The notes beneath the pieces are model-generated. The model did not search any database and was not told where the DNA came from. It saw only the letters and a program-made list of their open reading frames with translations. Made by a program: the position numbers and the translations under genes. 64,000 bases of DNA, from contig NC_026504.1 of NCBI RefSeq assembly GCF_000182925.2, forward strand, positions 62,001-126,000. The letters are read 5' to 3'. The DNA is from Neurospora crassa OR74A. Lineage: Eukaryota; Ascomycota; Sordariomycetes; Sordariales; Sordariaceae. Positions 11,123 to 22,079 of this stretch are shown in pieces (the first letter of the stretch is position 1; every line of letters begins with the position of its first letter).

Positions 11123-11570
11123 GAGGGAAGGCCACAAAATCTGAGCGCATGCAGATGATAGACGTAGACCTCAAGTTCGGGGTGTACATAGACCGAACAA
11201 AGGATCAAGGAATGCACATACTTACCCGCTTTCCGAGTTCCGATCCTGGACGGGAGTGCCTGGGAATCCCCCGCACCGTGCATCCCGCAATGTCACATCT
11301 TGGCAGCGTCGTCGATCGCGCAGTGCATGCGTGTGACAGCTCAGTCCGGCTAAATTGCCCGGTGGTCTGCGTTTTACCCGGACTTCTTCCATCCTTCAAC
11401 CCCACCTGGGGGTCCTAGAGAGGTGACATCAACCGATGAACATGACAAACATGACAGTATAAGAAGACACTCGTCCCCTTCTGCAAGCTTCTAGGTAAGC
11501 TCTTCGGAGTTATAGCCCAGTAACCATCTTCGACTGTCGACTGTAAGCAGCAACTTGAACATCGCCCACC
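11123..11570. other. Intergenic region and GH43 promoter
   Basis: No gene. It contains a GGCTAAA box about 220 bp before the GH43 start. Confidence 0.55.
11348..11354 (+). promoter_or_regulatory. GGCTAAA box, candidate XLR-1/XlnR site
   Basis: GGCTAAA fits the motif reported for the xylanase regulator family (GGCTAA in Aspergillus; GGNTAAA in Neurospora). It lies 217 bp upstream of a beta-xylosidase gene. Binding is inferred. Confidence 0.45.
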
Positions 11571-13202
11571 ATGCCCCTCGTCAAGAACCCCATCCTCCCC
11601 GGCTTCAATCCAGACCCCTCCGTCCTCCGTGTCGGACAGGATTACTACATTGCCACCTCAACCTTTGAATGGTACCCAGGCGTACAAATCCACCACTCGA
11701 CGGATCTCGCCAACTGGACGCTCCTCACGCGCCCGCTCAACCGCAAGTCCCAACTGGACATGCGTGGCGACCCGGACTCGTGCGGTGTCTGGGCCCCCTG
11801 TCTCTCACATGACGGCGACAAGTTTTGGCTCGTGTACACAGACGTCAAGAGGAAGGATGGCAGCTTCAAAGACGCACACAACTTTATCGTCTGGGCGGAT
11901 AAGATTGATGGGGAATGGTCCGATCCGGTGTACGTCAACAGCTCTGGTTTTGACCCGAGTCTGTTCCATGACCCGGATAGCGGCAAGAAGTACTTTGTGA
12001 ATATGCTGTGGGATCACAGGCGGAGGCCGCTTCTGTTTGCAGGGATTGCGGTCCAAGAGTGGGATGCTAAGACGAAGAAACTCGTGGGAGAGAGGAAGAA
12101 TGTTTATCAGGGCACGGAGCTGGCACTGGCCGAGGCACCCCATGTGTATAAACGTAATGGGTGGTATTACCTTCTGATTGCAGAGGGCGGGACTGGGTAT
12201 GAGCATGCTTGTACGCTGGCGAGGAGCAAGGATATCTGGGGACCGTATAAGACGCATCCGGAGAAGCACGTGTTGACGAGTAAGGACCATCCGAGAGCCG
12301 CGCTGCAGAGGGCCGGACATGGCGACATCGTGGAGATAGAGGATGGAAGAACGTATTTGGTTCATTTGACGGGACGGCCGACAACGCAGCTCAGGAGGTG
12401 TGTGCTGGGACGTGAGACGGCAATCCAGGAGTGTTATTGGAAGGACGATTGGCTGTATGTCAAGAACGGACCGGTGCCGAGTCTCTGGGTGGACTTGCTG
12501 GGGGAGAGGGATGAGAGCAAGTACTGGGAGGAGAAGAGGTATACCTTCAAGGATGGGTTGCACAAGGATTTCCAGTGGCTGAGAACGCCGGAAACGGAGC
12601 GCATCTTCAACGTCAAGGACGGCAAGTTGACGCTGATCGGTCGGGAAGCCATTGGCAGTTGGTTCGAGCAGGCATTGGTGGCCAGGAGACAGGAGCACTT
12701 CAGCTACGATGCCGAGACCGTCATCGACTTTTCCCCGACCGACGAGAGGCAGTTTGCTGGTTTGACTGCGTACTACTGCCGGTACAACTTCTTCTACTTG
12801 ACCGTCACAGCTCACTCGGATGGCCAGCGAGAATTGCTCATCATGTCGTCTGAAGCGTCATGGCCGATTGGAAACCTCAACACCCCATACGTTCCATACG
12901 TCCAGATCCCGAACGAGGGTAAGGTGAAGCTTGCTTTGACGATCCGGGGCAATCAGTTGCAGTTCTATTATGCGGTGTTGGACAGCGGTGATGAAGAGCT
13001 GAAGAAGATTGGACCCGTGTTCGATGCCAGCATTGTTTCGGATGAGTGTGGTGGACATCAGCAGCATGGCAGCTTTACGGGTGCCTTTGTCGGGGTGGCT
13101 GCCTCAGACCTAAACGGGTTGGCGGCAGAGGCCAAGTTTGACTATTTGTTGTACAAGCCCGTAAAGAACCAGCAGGATGCCTATGTTCGAGACAATGAAT
13201 AG
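11571..13202 (+). CDS. gh43-5: Intracellular GH43 beta-xylosidase / arabinofuranosidase
   Basis: Single exon, 543 residues, no signal peptide, so it probably acts on imported xylo-oligosaccharides in the cytosol. The N-terminal five-bladed propeller keeps the GH43 triad: Asp15 in NPDPS (general base), Asp128 in GFDPSLFHD (pKa modulator) and Glu188 in LALAEAPH (general acid). These spacings closely match the known bacterial GH43 XynB enzymes. The C-terminal half (about 320-540) is the beta-sandwich typical of XynB-type GH43 and contains FSYDAETVIDF and RYNFFYLTV. It should release xylose (possibly arabinose) from short xylodextrins. A GGCTAAA box upstream suggests xylan induction. The symbol is recalled from the N. 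crassa gene order (GH43 three genes before a PLC) and was not confirmed. Confidence 0.9.
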   Translation: MPLVKNPILPGFNPDPSVLRVGQDYYIATSTFEWYPGVQIHHSTDLANWTLLTRPLNRKSQLDMRGDPDSCGVWAPCLSHDGDKFWLVYTDVKRKDGSFKDAHNFIVWADKIDGEWSDPVYVNSSGFDPSLFHDPDSGKKYFVNMLWDHRRRPLLFAGIAVQEWDAKTKKLVGERKNVYQGTELALAEAPHVYKRNGWYYLLIAEGGTGYEHACTLARSKDIWGPYKTHPEKHVLTSKDHPRAALQRAGHGDIVEIEDGRTYLVHLTGRPTTQLRRCVLGRETAIQECYWKDDWLYVKNGPVPSLWVDLLGERDESKYWEEKRYTFKDGLHKDFQWLRTPETERIFNVKDGKLTLIGREAIGSWFEQALVARRQEHFSYDAETVIDFSPTDERQFAGLTAYYCRYNFFYLTVTAHSDGQRELLIMSSEASWPIGNLNTPYVPYVQIPNEGKVKLALTIRGNQLQFYYAVLDSGDEELKKIGPVFDASIVSDECGGHQQHGSFTGAFVGVAASDLNGLAAEAKFDYLLYKPVKNQQDAYVRDNE

Positions 13203-13559
13203 GTCCAAAGGATGGAGGGAAACAATAGGGATGCGAAGAGTTAGCCTTAAAATGATGTTGATTTCCGGGACAATGGCTGTTCGGGTAGAGAGCTGCCTTC
13301 TGTTAAATCCGCGATGTTGACTTGGCTGTTTCGTTCTGTTGTGCCGAAGCTGAGGTCCTGGCCTTGTCCTTCCAGGATCCGAGAACCATTTGTAATGTCG
13401 TCGATAGCATCATTCACTACCCCCAACCCTAGTAGCCAAGTGCTGAAAGCTGACACTAGAGGCTTGAGGCTTGAGCCAGACTTTAGCTTACAGTCGAAAG
13501 CCGGGTTATAACACGCTGTCCACCATAAGCGTGACCGCCGTGTAGTCACCGGACGTGCC
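13203..13559. other. Convergent intergenic region
   Basis: Tail-to-tail spacer between the GH43 gene and the YhhN gene; no coding signal. Confidence 0.5.
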
Positions 13560-14237
13560 CTACCACGCCGGCTCAACAAATCCCAGCGTGATCAATGCCT
13601 GCCCTCCATAGTACAACACCCAAGCGGCTCTCCGCATCCAGCCTCTATACCCCGTTGTCTCAGGCACCAGGAACTTGTCCGCCGCAAGGATCGAATCCGA
13701 CGCCGTGAACATGGTGGTTCCCACAATCACCCTTCCATTTTCCAATGTCAGCGCCGTCAGGGCCATCACACAAATGGTAAGCGAGTACACCATCACCGGT
13801 ACTCTGAATGGGTTGCCAACTTTGGGCATCAATGTGGCGATCATGACAGGGACCAAAAGTGCCAATCCGCCAGCCGTTGCGGTGCGCCATCTTGCCATCA
13901 ATAAATTTTGGAACCCAGCAGCATGTTGCGGCTGCAGAAACAACAAGATGTAGAGGACATGAGCAACCAAGAAGCTGGACAGACCACAAAGGGAGGCTAG
14001 GTCACCATCCCAAGCAAGGAAGGCATCGCCGAGGGAGCTGAGAGCTAGAGCGCCAGTAAGAAATTGGGGGCCGCCGAGAAGGTGAGAGAGGTAGGAGAGC
14101 AAGGCGGTGGAAGAGGTCTTGACGAGCGTGCGCGAGTACGAGGGGCTGGAGCGGACTTGAAAGAGGTAGAGGACGGCGGAGGCGAAGGAAACGGCTAGGA
14201 CGGTTTTGTCCAGAGATGCGTCTGTATCGGACGACAT
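13560..14237 (-). CDS. YhhN/TMEM86-family integral membrane protein
   Basis: Single exon, 225 residues from ATG at 14237. The open frame extends 63 codons upstream, but that part is polar and the internal Met starts the membrane domain. About seven to eight hydrophobic segments run from about residue 13 to the end. Characteristic YhhN features are the acidic GDAFLAWDGD block after helix 3 and the MFTASDSILAADKF block near the C-terminus. Animal members (TMEM86) hydrolyse the vinyl-ether bond of lysoplasmalogens. Fungi generally lack plasmalogens, so the activity here is uncertain, possibly lipid-related at an internal membrane. It is convergent with the GH43 gene. Confidence 0.82.
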   Translation of the reverse strand: MSSDTDASLDKTVLAVSFASAVLYLFQVRSSPSYSRTLVKTSSTALLSYLSHLLGGPQFLTGALALSSLGDAFLAWDGDLASLCGLSSFLVAHVLYILLFLQPQHAAGFQNLLMARWRTATAGGLALLVPVMIATLMPKVGNPFRVPVMVYSLTICVMALTALTLENGRVIVGTTMFTASDSILAADKFLVPETTGYRGWMRRAAWVLYYGGQALITLGFVEPAW

Positions 14238-15834
14238 GGTGATAACGACGTTGTCTGGGAGCACGCTTATGGGTAGGACTTGGGTTGGATCCGTGTGTGG
14301 ACTTGCTGTGTCCGATTTGCTGACACCACAATGGTGATTGTTTACTTTGACATGGTCGTCTTCGTCGTCGACAGTACGGGGTGTAATTTGTTCCTCGTTC
14401 TTTCTTCTTTCTCGTCCGAGGTTCACGATTCATCCCACGTGAAAATTGCAACCTTGGGCTGGACATGGTCTTCGGCATGGAGTCCCTGGTCTCGGCTACA
14501 CAAGTTAGCAAAGTGGATGAACTTGGCGTGGGGAGGTTGGGGAATTGGGGGATACGTGGGATACGTGGGACCGATACGTGGGGGAACACTGGGGGTCGTG
14601 GAGAGGCGACCATGTGCAGCCATCCCCCACTGAGCAACCACACTGGACGTTGTGATGGTGACCATGGTGTTGTGATTTTTCCATGCTCCATACCTCTACC
14701 CTTCCTTGTTGTATTTCCTAGTTTCCCCCGCGAACCGGTACTTGCCAACTTCCCCGCAATCCATCTCGTTTTCTATTGGGTCTTTCCACGTCGCGTCGAT
14801 GTATCGAGTTGGCTACGGGATGGGAACTTTTTAGACTGCGGGGTTACCCATTATCCCCAGACTCGTTGTCTCGGTTGGACAGGATTCGCGTGGTTGGTTG
14901 GGATCAAGAGAAGTCGGCTAAAGGGGAATCAAGGAGGGCCTAGCTGCGGAGAATACCTCTCAAGGAGGGGCAGGACGGGGAGGAGTACGTGATAAAAGTC
15001 AAACCAACATAAGGTACATTGTCGATGTGGTCAATTACCGATCCGCTCGTGATGTCGCCATTCGCCAATGAAATTTGGGCGATGCTACAGTTGATGTTGC
15101 AGGAAGGAAGACGGGAGCTTGAAGGGAAGTGGAAATAGGTGATTGGAGAAGACGACACTTTGCCTGCCCCATTTGGTTGCCCGCATTATGCCGTGTCGGC
15201 AGCGGCAATCAACGGCAGTACTGGTACTGTACAGGTGATGACTGTGCTGTAAATGCCCAGCGCAATGATGTCCTACCACCTCAGGAAACACTTTCATCAT
15301 GGACTGTACCCCCATCTTGCCCGCTTCCAAATGGACATCGCACTCGCCCGTCATGTTCCCGTCCCGCCGTGACATCGATGATGGCACAACCCCGATCGCC
15401 ATGTTCGTCCGACGATGTCTCCTGTTACCTAGAAGCAGAGCTAACCACCGTTGATCCCAGGCCAAGAGAGACCGCCCTATCCTGCCCGTCGCCTTGATTG
15501 GGTTTCCCTCGTGGAGCTTCCCCATTCTTCTCCATCTTCCGCGATCCATGATCCATGGTCGGCGACCGGCGCTGATCCCCAGTTTCCCCAGTCTCCCCAG
15601 ACCTTTAGTACCAGAACGGAATACGGCCCAGCATTAGCGTACATCATGGTGGACTTTCCCCGTACCTCGACGGAAACATAAAGAGGAGCCGGTCCAGCCC
15701 TTTGTGTTCCCACTTGGGTTCACTCCGTCCTTCATCCTCAGACAGAAAGGTAGCCGGCCCTCTACCTCCTAGTTGATCACACCCTACCCGATTCGCTTCG
15801 ACCTTAGGTTGCCAGTCCAGTCAATTGTGCAACC
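14238..15834. other. Divergent intergenic region between YhhN and MFS genes
   Basis: About 1.6 kb, shared upstream region of two divergent genes. Open frames up to 175 codons lack recognisable domains. Three copies of GATACGTGGG lie within 14551-14583. A CACGTG lies near 14437 and a GGCTAAA near 14915. Confidence 0.5.
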
Positions 15835-17491
15835 ATGGCAGACGGCGGAGTCGGAGTCCTCGCCCACAAGGCTTCGGGCGACCTCGAAGACATTGAAGAC
15901 GGTCCCCAGGTGACCGAGACCGAGAACCAGCGCGTCACTCTAACAGAGGAAGATGTAAGGTTTTCTTCGATCCATCCAAGCACTCTTCCAGTCCAAAAGC
16001 CTCTACTAACATGCCCCGCCATTCATCCAGAACCGCCGCATCCTTCGCAAAACAGATCTGACCATTCTTCCTATCCTCGCCTGGGTCTACTTCCTCCAAA
16101 TCCTCGACAAGACTGTGCTCGGCTACGGCGCCATCTTCGGCCTGCGCGAAGACGCCCACCTCCAAGGCAACCAGTACAGTCTGATTGGGTCCATTGCCCC
16201 CATCGCCCAGCTAGCATGGCAGCCTTTTTCCTCGATTCTGATCATCAAGGTCCCGCATCGCATCCTGATGTCCGTCCTCGTTCTCGGCTGGGGCATCGCC
16301 CAATGTCTAACGCCCCTGTGCAAGACATTTTCTGCCCTGCTGGCTGTGCGCTTCTTCTTGGGCCTGTTCGAGGCCGGTTGTTTGCCGCTATTCTCCGTCA
16401 TCACGGCGCATTGGTACCGGAGGAGCGAGCAGCCTGTCAGAGTGGCGGGGTGGTACGGCACCAATGGTCTGGCAACCATCTTTGCGGCAGCGCTGTCGTT
16501 TGGTTTGGCCAAGATCCATAGCCACGTGTTGGCGTCGTGGCAGATTATCTTCTTGTTTACGGGGCTGATGACGGTTGTCACGGTGCCGTTCATCTACTGG
16601 AAGCTAGATAACAACGTCCATTCGGCAAGGTTCTTGACTGCCGAGGAGAAGCTGAAGGCCATTGAGCGGTTGAGGGCCAACAACAACGGCACCAGCGATG
16701 GCGAGGCGCACAAGTTCAAATGGGCCCAGGTTGGAGAGGTTTTCTTGGATATCAAGACGTACCTCTTCATTGCCATGTCTTTGGCAAACAACCTCGGCGC
16801 ACAAGTGGTCAACACCTTTGGTCCGTTGATTCTGAGCGGCTTGGGTTTCGACAACCACAAGACCACGCTGCTCAACATCCCCTTCGGCGCGGTTCAGTAC
16901 GTTGTCATTCTCGGCGTCGCCTGGACGAGTGTGAAGTTGCGGTCGGGCAAGGGGTTTGCCCTCTTGATTATTCTCCTCCCCATCCTGGCTGGCATCTCTA
17001 TGCTCTATGTCCTTCCCCGCGACAAGTCGCACACTGCGCCCCTGCTGGTGGGCTATTACTTCCTCGCCTTCATCTTTGGCTGCAACACGCTGGTGGTCTC
17101 GTGGATCCTCGCCAACACTGCGGGATCGACCAAGAGCAGTATCATGATGTCGCTGTTCAACGCTGCTTCTTCGGCGGGCAACATTATTGGCCCCTTGTTA
17201 TTTGACACGGTTGATGCCCCAGCTTACACGCCCGGGCTGAAGGCCACGCTGGGAGTGTACAGCATGATGGCGGCGGTTGTGCTGCTGCAGCTGGGCAACT
17301 TGGTATTGCTGAACAAGATGCAGGAGAAGAAGCGCGTGGCGAGTGGCAAGCCGGCCAAGCTGCATGATGCTTCGATGGATAAGAAGTTCAACGCGGCGGG
17401 TGCCGCCCAAGCCCAAGAAGGCGACATTGGAAGTCGGGCCTTCTTGGATTTGACGGATCGTCAGAACGACGAGTTCATTTATGTATATTAG
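15835..17491 (+). CDS. MFS permease, Dal5/allantoate (anion:cation symporter) family
   Basis: Two exons, 15835-15954 and 16031-17491, give 526 residues. The 76-nt intron ends in CATCCAG, and splicing joins LTEED to NRRILRKTDL, the usual start of the first membrane region in this family. About 12 membrane helices follow, with DKTVLGYGAIFGLRED after TM1, FLGLFEAGCLPLFS in TM4-5, and a long central loop near 235-265. The C-terminal DLTDRQNDEFIYVY is a family hallmark. Members import organic anions such as allantoate, ureidosuccinate, nicotinate or other vitamins. The substrate here cannot be told. It faces the PLC gene tail to tail with under 70 bp between stops. Confidence 0.88.
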
Positions 17492-17558
17492 TCTTTTTTG
17501 GCCCGCTTTCTCCCATTGTGCTTGAAACTGTATTAGTGGTAGCCGAACCGGCATTTAA

Positions 17559-19433
17559 TCAGAGCTCATCCACTTCAAACTTGACCAGCAGTGTACATGC
17601 CGTCTCTCTCCCCTTTAGATCCAACATCCTCACGAACCTCCACTGCCCCTTGACGCCCTCCACATACAGCAGCCTAACGCTCGCCACACACAGCACCGGG
17701 TTGCTGGAGAAGGAATCATCGCTCTTGATGAACATCCTCAAGAAAACCAACTCATCATCTTCATACTCGTCCCACTCCAGCGTCTCATCCCACACCGGAT
17801 CCGTCACCAGACTGTTCTCCTCCTCTTTACTTGCTGCCCCCGTCAATCCTCCAATCAGCAGCGCACTAAGCTTATGCTTCCTAAACACATCCGTCTTCTT
17901 CTTGGTCTGCTGCATCTCCCCAAACGGCACGCCCGGATGTAGCAGCGTGCAGGTCAAGTACGGTTTCAACTCCTTATCCGTATCTCTGCCGCTAGGAACG
18001 GGAACATCCGACGCGCCCGCCACCACCAAGCTCAATCGTTTCCTGCGTCTCGTCCTCGCCACTTGCTCTCGAAACTCTTTTTCTGCTAATCCCACCATCG
18101 CCGCGCTGGACCGCAGCCAAGAAGGTTTAAGCACGTACCCCCCTGTACCAGCGAACATGGCTTCGTTGATTTGCATGCTTGCGTCGAAAGTTTGCCAGTT
18201 CAAAGCACATACTTGCGCGCCTAAACCCCAAAAGGGTAGCGGCTTGAGGTTCTTGGAAGAAATACGCGTGCCCTTGGGGAATACCCGCATCAAGTGGCGG
18301 GCGTTGTGCTTGGCTATGCTGGCGCCGTTGCCAGAAGACAAAAGGGCGTTGAGACCGGATTCAGATACGTTGATGAGGTGGTGGTGCGGGCCGTCTCTGG
18401 AGGGTAGGAGGTCCGAGGAGGTGAACCAGCTGTTGTCGGGCGGTTTGACGGATTGGCCGTAGACGCCCAGCTCGGCAAGGGAGGGGATGATGAGTTTGGC
18501 TTCGGGCGTGTCTTTTTTGGCTTGTTTTCTTTGTTTCCTCTCTTTTTTCTCGGCTTCGTCTTCCGAGCTGGAATCGGAGGAGGAATCAGAAGAGGCTTCG
18601 TTGACCAGGTGATGCTCCACGATGACCACGATTTTCGACCCCAAGTCGCGAAGACGAACATGTTGGTCTTGCTCAATGTGCGACTCGGTTTCTACCGGCT
18701 TGTCCAACAAGTGCCTCCCCCATACCTCCTTCATGATTCGTACCAGCGCCTCTTGTCCTTGAGCGCCGCAGTGGTTCTCGAGCGAAATCAACACGGGCGC
18801 ACCGCCGCCGCCCCCGCCGCCGGATTCTTCCTCTTCCTCAACCACTTGCAGGATGATCTTGCATACTTCGCGGAACGGGATGTTGGAGACCAAGGTGTAG
18901 CCGTGCGTGACTTTGGGTTCGTCCAGGTTGTCGGGGTTGTCCCATACGTCGATCTCTACGCATCTTGAGCCGGCCTGGAGGGTGTGTCGATAGGGGTCGG
19001 TGGAGGATTCACCGAAGAGTTGGTGTGCGCAGAGGTAGGTGTTGTGACTGCTTGAGACGAAGTACTCGGGTAGGGGGTAGTCCCTGTTGATTACCTCGCG
19101 TGGGACGGCAATATGGGACTTGGCAAGCAAGTCGGCGACGGTTTCGCCCGAACTCAAAATATGGTTCCTGGCAATGAAGGACTGCAGAGCGGGGGAGACG
19201 CGGAGCTGCGGGCCGTGCTTGCATGTGGAATGGCCGCCGCCGGCGTGGGCGTCCAAAGGGATGATGTCGCCTGCTTCTTCATCGTCGATTGGCTGCGTGC
19301 GTCGACGGGAGCCGAGAGTGAGCCTGCTGCGGACCGAAGAGGTGAGGTCGGTGACGGTCCCGGTGACTTGGGGAGGTAGGTTCTCTTTGGCGAATTCGCC
19401 GAGGCCGGCGAGGGTGTGTTTGAGTTGATCCAT
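17559..19433 (-). CDS. plc-3: Phosphoinositide-specific phospholipase C (no EF hand)
   Basis: Single exon, 624 residues. The PLC-X half (about 118-290) holds both catalytic histidines, His130 in SSHNTYL and His177 in VTHGYTL, and metal ligands Glu160 and Asp162 in CVEIDVWDN. The X-Y linker is acidic and Ser-rich (about 283-310), with an earlier poly-Gly stretch near 205. The PLC-Y half contains NWQTFDASMQINEAMF and GGYVLKPSWLR. A C2-like domain (about 465-620) ends at VKFEVDEL. No EF-hand or PH domain precedes X, so this is the short fungal type. It should cleave PIP2 to IP3 and diacylglycerol in Ca2+ signalling. The symbol is recalled from the four N. crassa PLC genes and needs a database check. 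Confidence 0.9.
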   Translation of the reverse strand: MDQLKHTLAGLGEFAKENLPPQVTGTVTDLTSSVRSRLTLGSRRRTQPIDDEEAGDIIPLDAHAGGGHSTCKHGPQLRVSPALQSFIARNHILSSGETVADLLAKSHIAVPREVINRDYPLPEYFVSSSHNTYLCAHQLFGESSTDPYRHTLQAGSRCVEIDVWDNPDNLDEPKVTHGYTLVSNIPFREVCKIILQVVEEEEESGGGGGGGAPVLISLENHCGAQGQEALVRIMKEVWGRHLLDKPVETESHIEQDQHVRLRDLGSKIVVIVEHHLVNEASSDSSSDSSSEDEAEKKERKQRKQAKKDTPEAKLIIPSLAELGVYGQSVKPPDNSWFTSSDLLPSRDGPHHHLINVSESGLNALLSSGNGASIAKHNARHLMRVFPKGTRISSKNLKPLPFWGLGAQVCALNWQTFDASMQINEAMFAGTGGYVLKPSWLRSSAAMVGLAEKEFREQVARTRRRKRLSLVVAGASDVPVPSGRDTDKELKPYLTCTLLHPGVPFGEMQQTKKKTDVFRKHKLSALLIGGLTGAASKEEENSLVTDPVWDETLEWDEYEDDELVFLRMFIKSDDSFSSNPVLCVASVRLLYVEGVKGQWRFVRMLDLKGRETACTLLVKFEVDEL

Positions 19434-20225
19434 GTTACGTACCGTCTGCCCTTCTATTAACGAGTGAGAAAAGGGAAACGATGAAGTGGGATTTGAAAAG
19501 GAAAGGGACGGGAAAAGAGAACCTTTATGACCCGACGTGTTTGGTTCAATGTCGATGGGATGGATGACCCACGGGGATCAAGTGGAATGTTGCAGTGGGT
19601 GTTGGACTTGGACCCGCCTAAGATGGGCTGAAACGCGGGACCAGCAGCACTGGTGGGGTCAACGGACTTGCGGCCGCTCGGCGCTAAGAGCCAAGCAGCC
19701 GGAACTGGGGAGCATCATGCCGGCGAGTCCGTGATCATCGTATTCAGCGGGATCCTTGAGAGAGAGAGAGAGAGCATGTGATGCTGTGGGATCTGGTTAT
19801 GGGGGGCCTGACTGTGCCGTTTTACCCAGGCAGCCACCGTACAATATTGACTGGGTGAGGTTGGATGGGATCACGGTGTGGGCGCCCAGAACAATCACGT
19901 CTCGGCACAGCAAGTGGGTGTGTCGACAGGATCGTCGAGATGGCACATGACGATTGCAGGTTGATGTGAAGATGGTAATGATACTGTGATATTGTCGTTC
20001 CTTTTTGTCTATTCTTTTCATTGTGTAACGGTTGTATCCAACGATGAAGACTTCCAGATGTCATTCATCCATTGTCCAATCAAATCATCCAACCGCTTCG
20101 ACCAATGTTTCGTTCGCAACAAGCCGTTGCCAACCATGGTCAAAGACATCACCAACATCAACACACATTCCCACCACCACCATCTCCCTTTTCAATGCTA
20201 CACCCACAAACAAGAACCAGACCAC
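19434..20225. other. Intergenic region with PLC promoter
   Basis: No gene seen. It contains a short (GA)n microsatellite at about 19759-19774. Confidence 0.5.
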
Positions 20226-22079
20226 CTAAGCCCAAGCCCCCACCAAACTCATGCCCACCGCTCCCGCAAACACCAACACACACGCCGCCGCTCTCCTCTT
20301 CCCTCTCAACGTTCTCCAACTCTCATCACTCAAAAAGTCCTCACTCAAAAGTTCCACCAGACTAGCAAACACCAACAGTCCCGAACTGATAGCATTCATC
20401 GTCCCCACCAGAATCAGTCCCACCTCACTCTCGGGAGAATACAAGCGATGCGTAGCCAACCCAATCGCCTGGCCGATAGGGGTAGTGCACCCGTATGCCA
20501 AAGCCATGAACCACGGCTGCTTCGACCCCTCCGGCCAAGTAATACTCGCGATGCGTGATCCCAAAGCAAGACCTTCAAAGGTTTGATGGAAAGCAATAGC
20601 AATAAGCAAAACAACAAAATCCGTCCCTACCGAAACGGATAGGGCCATGCCGATAAAGACAGAGTGGAAAAGAATGCCGCACTCGAGGAGGACGCATTGC
20701 ATCGTTTCCTTGCGGCGCTTCATCTCGGCGGTCAGGTACATGTATCCATCATGAGGCAGCTGGGATTCGAGTTGTTGCGTGCTGGGGCTGGAGAGGGTCA
20801 GGTCGGATTGGAAGATTTCCTTGTTGAACTTCGGAGTGGTGGTGTCGAGGTAGTAGTCTTCGGAGGGCAGGGCAGGGAGGACGGCGTCTCGGTCATGTGG
20901 GTCTTGACCCTGGCGGGAGACGTGGGAGAGTCGGCGGCCGATGGAGTGCGCGCGTCCGCGGAGGGCGCCCTTGGGTCGGGAGGGGAGGTTGTTGGTGGTG
21001 TCGTCAGGGGCGCGAGCGTTGCTGGGGAGACGAGAGAGCGGGTCGATTGATTCGTCGTTCGTATTGGACTGGGCGGGTGCACCCGAAATCTGTTCCTGTT
21101 CGTGAGACCCATGATGCACATGTCTTCCGGGGTGAAACACCATCTCGACAATTGTCACCATAAAAATAGCAGCCAGCGCAATAGCTCCCGGCATGGCAGG
21201 GTACTGCTGCGTCCAAAAGCGGTCGAGACATTGGTTGCTGAGCGAGATGAAAGCGGTCGGCAAAAGATGGACGAAAGCCGTGGCAATCAAGACTCCGGTA
21301 CCAAAGTGGCGGACGGCAAAGAAGAACACGGGTGGGAGACGAATCATGGGAAAGCGGGTCATGAGAACGGGAAAAGCGCAGGCGAGGAAGGAGACGCCGA
21401 ATATGATGGCAAGGGCGGCACCGTGAAAAGCCGTGTTATAAAGCTCCTCATCGGACACGCCGCCCTTGGGACAAGTTGATGCTCTCTTTAAGACCTGCGA
21501 GGTGCCGGGTTCAGCGACGGCGGAGACATGGAGAGCTGCATCAACTTGGATTTGTCGGTCGTTACCGTGTTGTTGTCTTGTCATGATGGTGGACATGATC
21601 AACGAGGTAACGACGACGGAGAGAACCCAGGTGACCCACCCCGGGACCGCCGAACCTGCGGCACTACGGAGGAGTGGAGCCACGGAGGTCCGAGTTCGGC
21701 AGGCACGGTCTTCACCACCGGCTGCCGGGGGTTTCTGCGGGGCGGGGTCTGTGTTTCCGTGTTAGTCATTCCGGTCACACTCGGAAAGGGTTAGGGACAT
21801 CAACATACCAAGAGACCGCCGCCCCGCAGAATTATTGTTCCTATCCGGAGGTACTTGTGGTCTCCGGTCCGCTTCATGCAGTCTTATGCCGCCGCCTGCA
21901 TGATGATTCAGTGCGCAGACGCCGACCTCGCTGCCCTGAGATCCATGCCTGTGCACCCGCGAATTGGCAATGCCATTGAGGTCCTGGCGGGTGGTCAAGT
22001 CGGCAGCCAGGTAATGGGGTTGCTGGTTCCAAAAGGGATGTTCGAGCTCGGCATCGTCATTGCGAGAAGGGCAGTTCAT
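20226..22079 (-). CDS. ZIP-family zinc (metal) transporter
   Basis: Two exons read on the minus strand, 22079-21809 and 21748-20226, give 597 residues. The 60-nt intron has GTATGT, CTAAC and ACAG, and the reading frame joins exactly. The start at 22079 is preferred because the 73 extra in-frame upstream codons look non-coding. Exon 1 encodes a Cys/His-containing hydrophilic N-terminus. Eight membrane segments follow: TM1-3 (about 210-320), a long His-bearing loop containing HPGRHVHHGSHE, then TM4-8. ZIP signatures are HSVFIGMALSV in TM4 and HQTFEGLALGSR in TM5, whose His and Glu form the metal site. It should import Zn2+ at the plasma membrane; low or high affinity is not distinguishable. Confidence 0.87.

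Noticed and set aside
14002-14748. 248-codon minus-strand frame near the YhhN start
   Set aside because: Overlaps the YhhN coding region in another frame and has no domain.
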